In this document: positions 4,674-5,619 of the stretch, in pieces | Numbering within the stretch: the first letter of the stretch is position 1 | How the letters are laid out: every line of letters starts with the position of its first letter | Source of the DNA: Spirochaetia bacterium | GTDB lineage: Bacteria; Spirochaetota; Spirochaetia; PWKH01 | Direction of reading: 5' to 3' | DNA length: 5,619 bases | Assembly (NCBI GenBank): GCA_021736545.1 | Contig: JAIPFS010000109.1 | Span: forward strand, 1 to 5,619 | Program-made: the position numbers and the translations under genes | The notes under the pieces: generated by a model | Told to the model about the DNA's origin: nothing | The model's database searches: none | The model's input: only the letters and a program-made list of their open reading frames with translations

Positions 4674-5619
4674 ATGGCCGGGAATCAGAAAAATGATGAA
4701 TTTTCTCTACCCTTTGATGTCAAAACCTTGCTGGTTTCCCTGAAAAGACGCTGGTACTGGTTCCTTCTGATAATCCTCTTTGCCGGCGGACTAGGCATTA
4801 TGGCAGGTCTTGAATATGGTGAAAGTATTTATGAGGCTTCAACGGTTATGAACTACACTCCTTCATCAAAAATTGCGAGTGATGAGTTTGAAGTTCTTCA
4901 GAACATAGATGAAAATACCAGCTTTGTGTATCGGCAGGGAGCACAGCAGCTTCAGGACTCTTTGGAATCGATGAACATCGAAACACAGAAGAACCTGGTA
5001 AAAATCCCTTCCAATTTGGAAGAGGTCCGAAACCAGCTGAACCTTCCCACGGATCCATCCAGCCTCGGATCATCCATTGATGTTTCAATAACCCGGGGTA
5101 CCAACCTTATGACCATTTCTGCCCGCTCCCAAGATGCAGAAATGGCGGTGAAAATTGCTGAAACCATGCGGAATGTCTTTTTAGAAATGAATAAACGCAT
5201 CAATAAAGGGAATATGAAGGAATGGATTGACAACCTGGAGAATAATTACCGTGAAACGGAGAATGAACTCAGGGAAGCGGAACAGAAACTGCAGGAATAC
5301 ATCGATACCTACAATATAACTGATTCGGAAATCATGACCGAAGAGTATATTCGGCAGATGGTTGAAGTGGAAATATCGATACAGAATATGGAAACTGAAT
5401 TGAATGTGCTGACGAAACAGCTGAAAAAAGTGTCCACCCAGATCGAGGAAGAGGAGGATCTGTACCGTCCGGGAAATGCGGATTATATCAGCAGTCTCAA
5501 GCTGAAAAAAATTGATTTGGAAATGGCTGCCCTCTCCCTGGAAGAGAGACTTTCCAGCAGCAGGAGTATATATAAGGAACTTTCTCAGCAGGTTTCAGCT
5601 CTTCCTGAAATCAAGGAAG
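4674..5619 (+). CDS. Wzz/GumC-type polysaccharide co-polymerase (chain-length determinant), 3' truncated by window edge
   Basis: The frame stays open for 315 codons to the right edge. The start is set by GGAGGGG (4665-4671), with the ATG at 4674. A short charged N-terminus with DVKTLLVSLKRRW (15-27) leads into a membrane helix at about 28-46 (YWFLLIILFAGGLGIMAG). A periplasmic region follows with the family signatures YEASTVMNYTPSS and SITRGTNLMTISARSQDAEMAVKIAETM ('nT.li.I...d.d...A..iAN'), written here with a gap-free core of no more than the visible match. From about residue 180 a long Glu/Lys/Gln-rich coiled coil begins and continues past the edge. Known members sit in the inner membrane and set polymer length or couple polymerisation to export; the GumC/exopolysaccharide subtype fits the long coiled coil best. 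The second membrane helix and any fused tyrosine kinase would lie beyond the window. It is transcribed away from the STAS operon. Confidence 0.88.
   Translation, partial: MAGNQKNDEFSLPFDVKTLLVSLKRRWYWFLLIILFAGGLGIMAGLEYGESIYEASTVMNYTPSSKIASDEFEVLQNIDENTSFVYRQGAQQLQDSLESMNIETQKNLVKIPSNLEEVRNQLNLPTDPSSLGSSIDVSITRGTNLMTISARSQDAEMAVKIAETMRNVFLEMNKRINKGNMKEWIDNLENNYRETENELREAEQKLQEYIDTYNITDSEIMTEEYIRQMVEVEISIQNMETELNVLTKQLKKVSTQIEEEEDLYRPGNADYISSLKLKKIDLEMAALSLEERLSSSRSIYKELSQQVSALPEIKE

Noticed and set aside
4846..5233. Minus-strand open frames inside the co-polymerase gene
   Set aside because: The + strand frame has membrane, Wzz-like and coiled-coil features and a good ribosome site; the antisense frames show no family match or ribosome site I can see.

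Overview
The window is a surface- or exo-polysaccharide locus from a bacterium. Slightly AT-rich coding sequence, strong AAGGAGG-type ribosome sites, tightly overlapping genes and a Wzz/GumC-type chain-length protein support this. I cannot name the organism from sequence alone. The protein flavour (single-domain STAS protein, cytoplasmic alkaline-phosphatase-fold enzyme, rhamnosyltransferase-like GT2) would fit a free-living spirochaete or a deltaproteobacterium, but that is a weak inference.

Layout. Positions 1-635 (+) hold the 3' part of a polyprenyl-phosphate sugar-phosphotransferase-like gene. It is cut by the left edge, carries a 12-bp tandem repeat, and lacks the family's catalytic Asp-Glu pair. 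It converges with, and overlaps by 13 bp, the last gene of a four-gene leftward set. In transcription order that set is: a STAS-domain anti-sigma-factor antagonist (4410-4081), an alkaline phosphatase / nucleotide pyrophosphatase superfamily enzyme without a signal peptide (4081-2906), a family-2 glycosyltransferase with an N-terminal low-complexity tail (2913-1846), and a nucleotidyltransferase-fold protein (1741-623). The first three overlap by 1 and 8 bp and look translationally coupled. The fourth follows after 104 bp with its own ribosome site. Across a 263-bp divergent intergenic region (4411-4673), a Wzz/GumC-like polysaccharide co-polymerase starts at 4674 on the + strand and runs off the right edge.

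How they may work together (inference). The co-polymerase sets chain length in export. The GT2 and nucleotidyltransferase-fold proteins would build or decorate the glycan. The phosphatase-fold enzyme would hydrolyse a phosphoester or nucleotide-linked intermediate in the cytoplasm. The STAS protein, with an intact phosphorylatable serine, could be a partner-switch input controlling the pathway, as single STAS proteins do in some biofilm polysaccharide systems (e.g. Vibrio SypA). No cognate kinase, phosphatase or sigma factor is in the window. Three genes carry codon-phased tandem duplications (12, 18 and 12 bp), suggesting slippage-driven variation in linkers.
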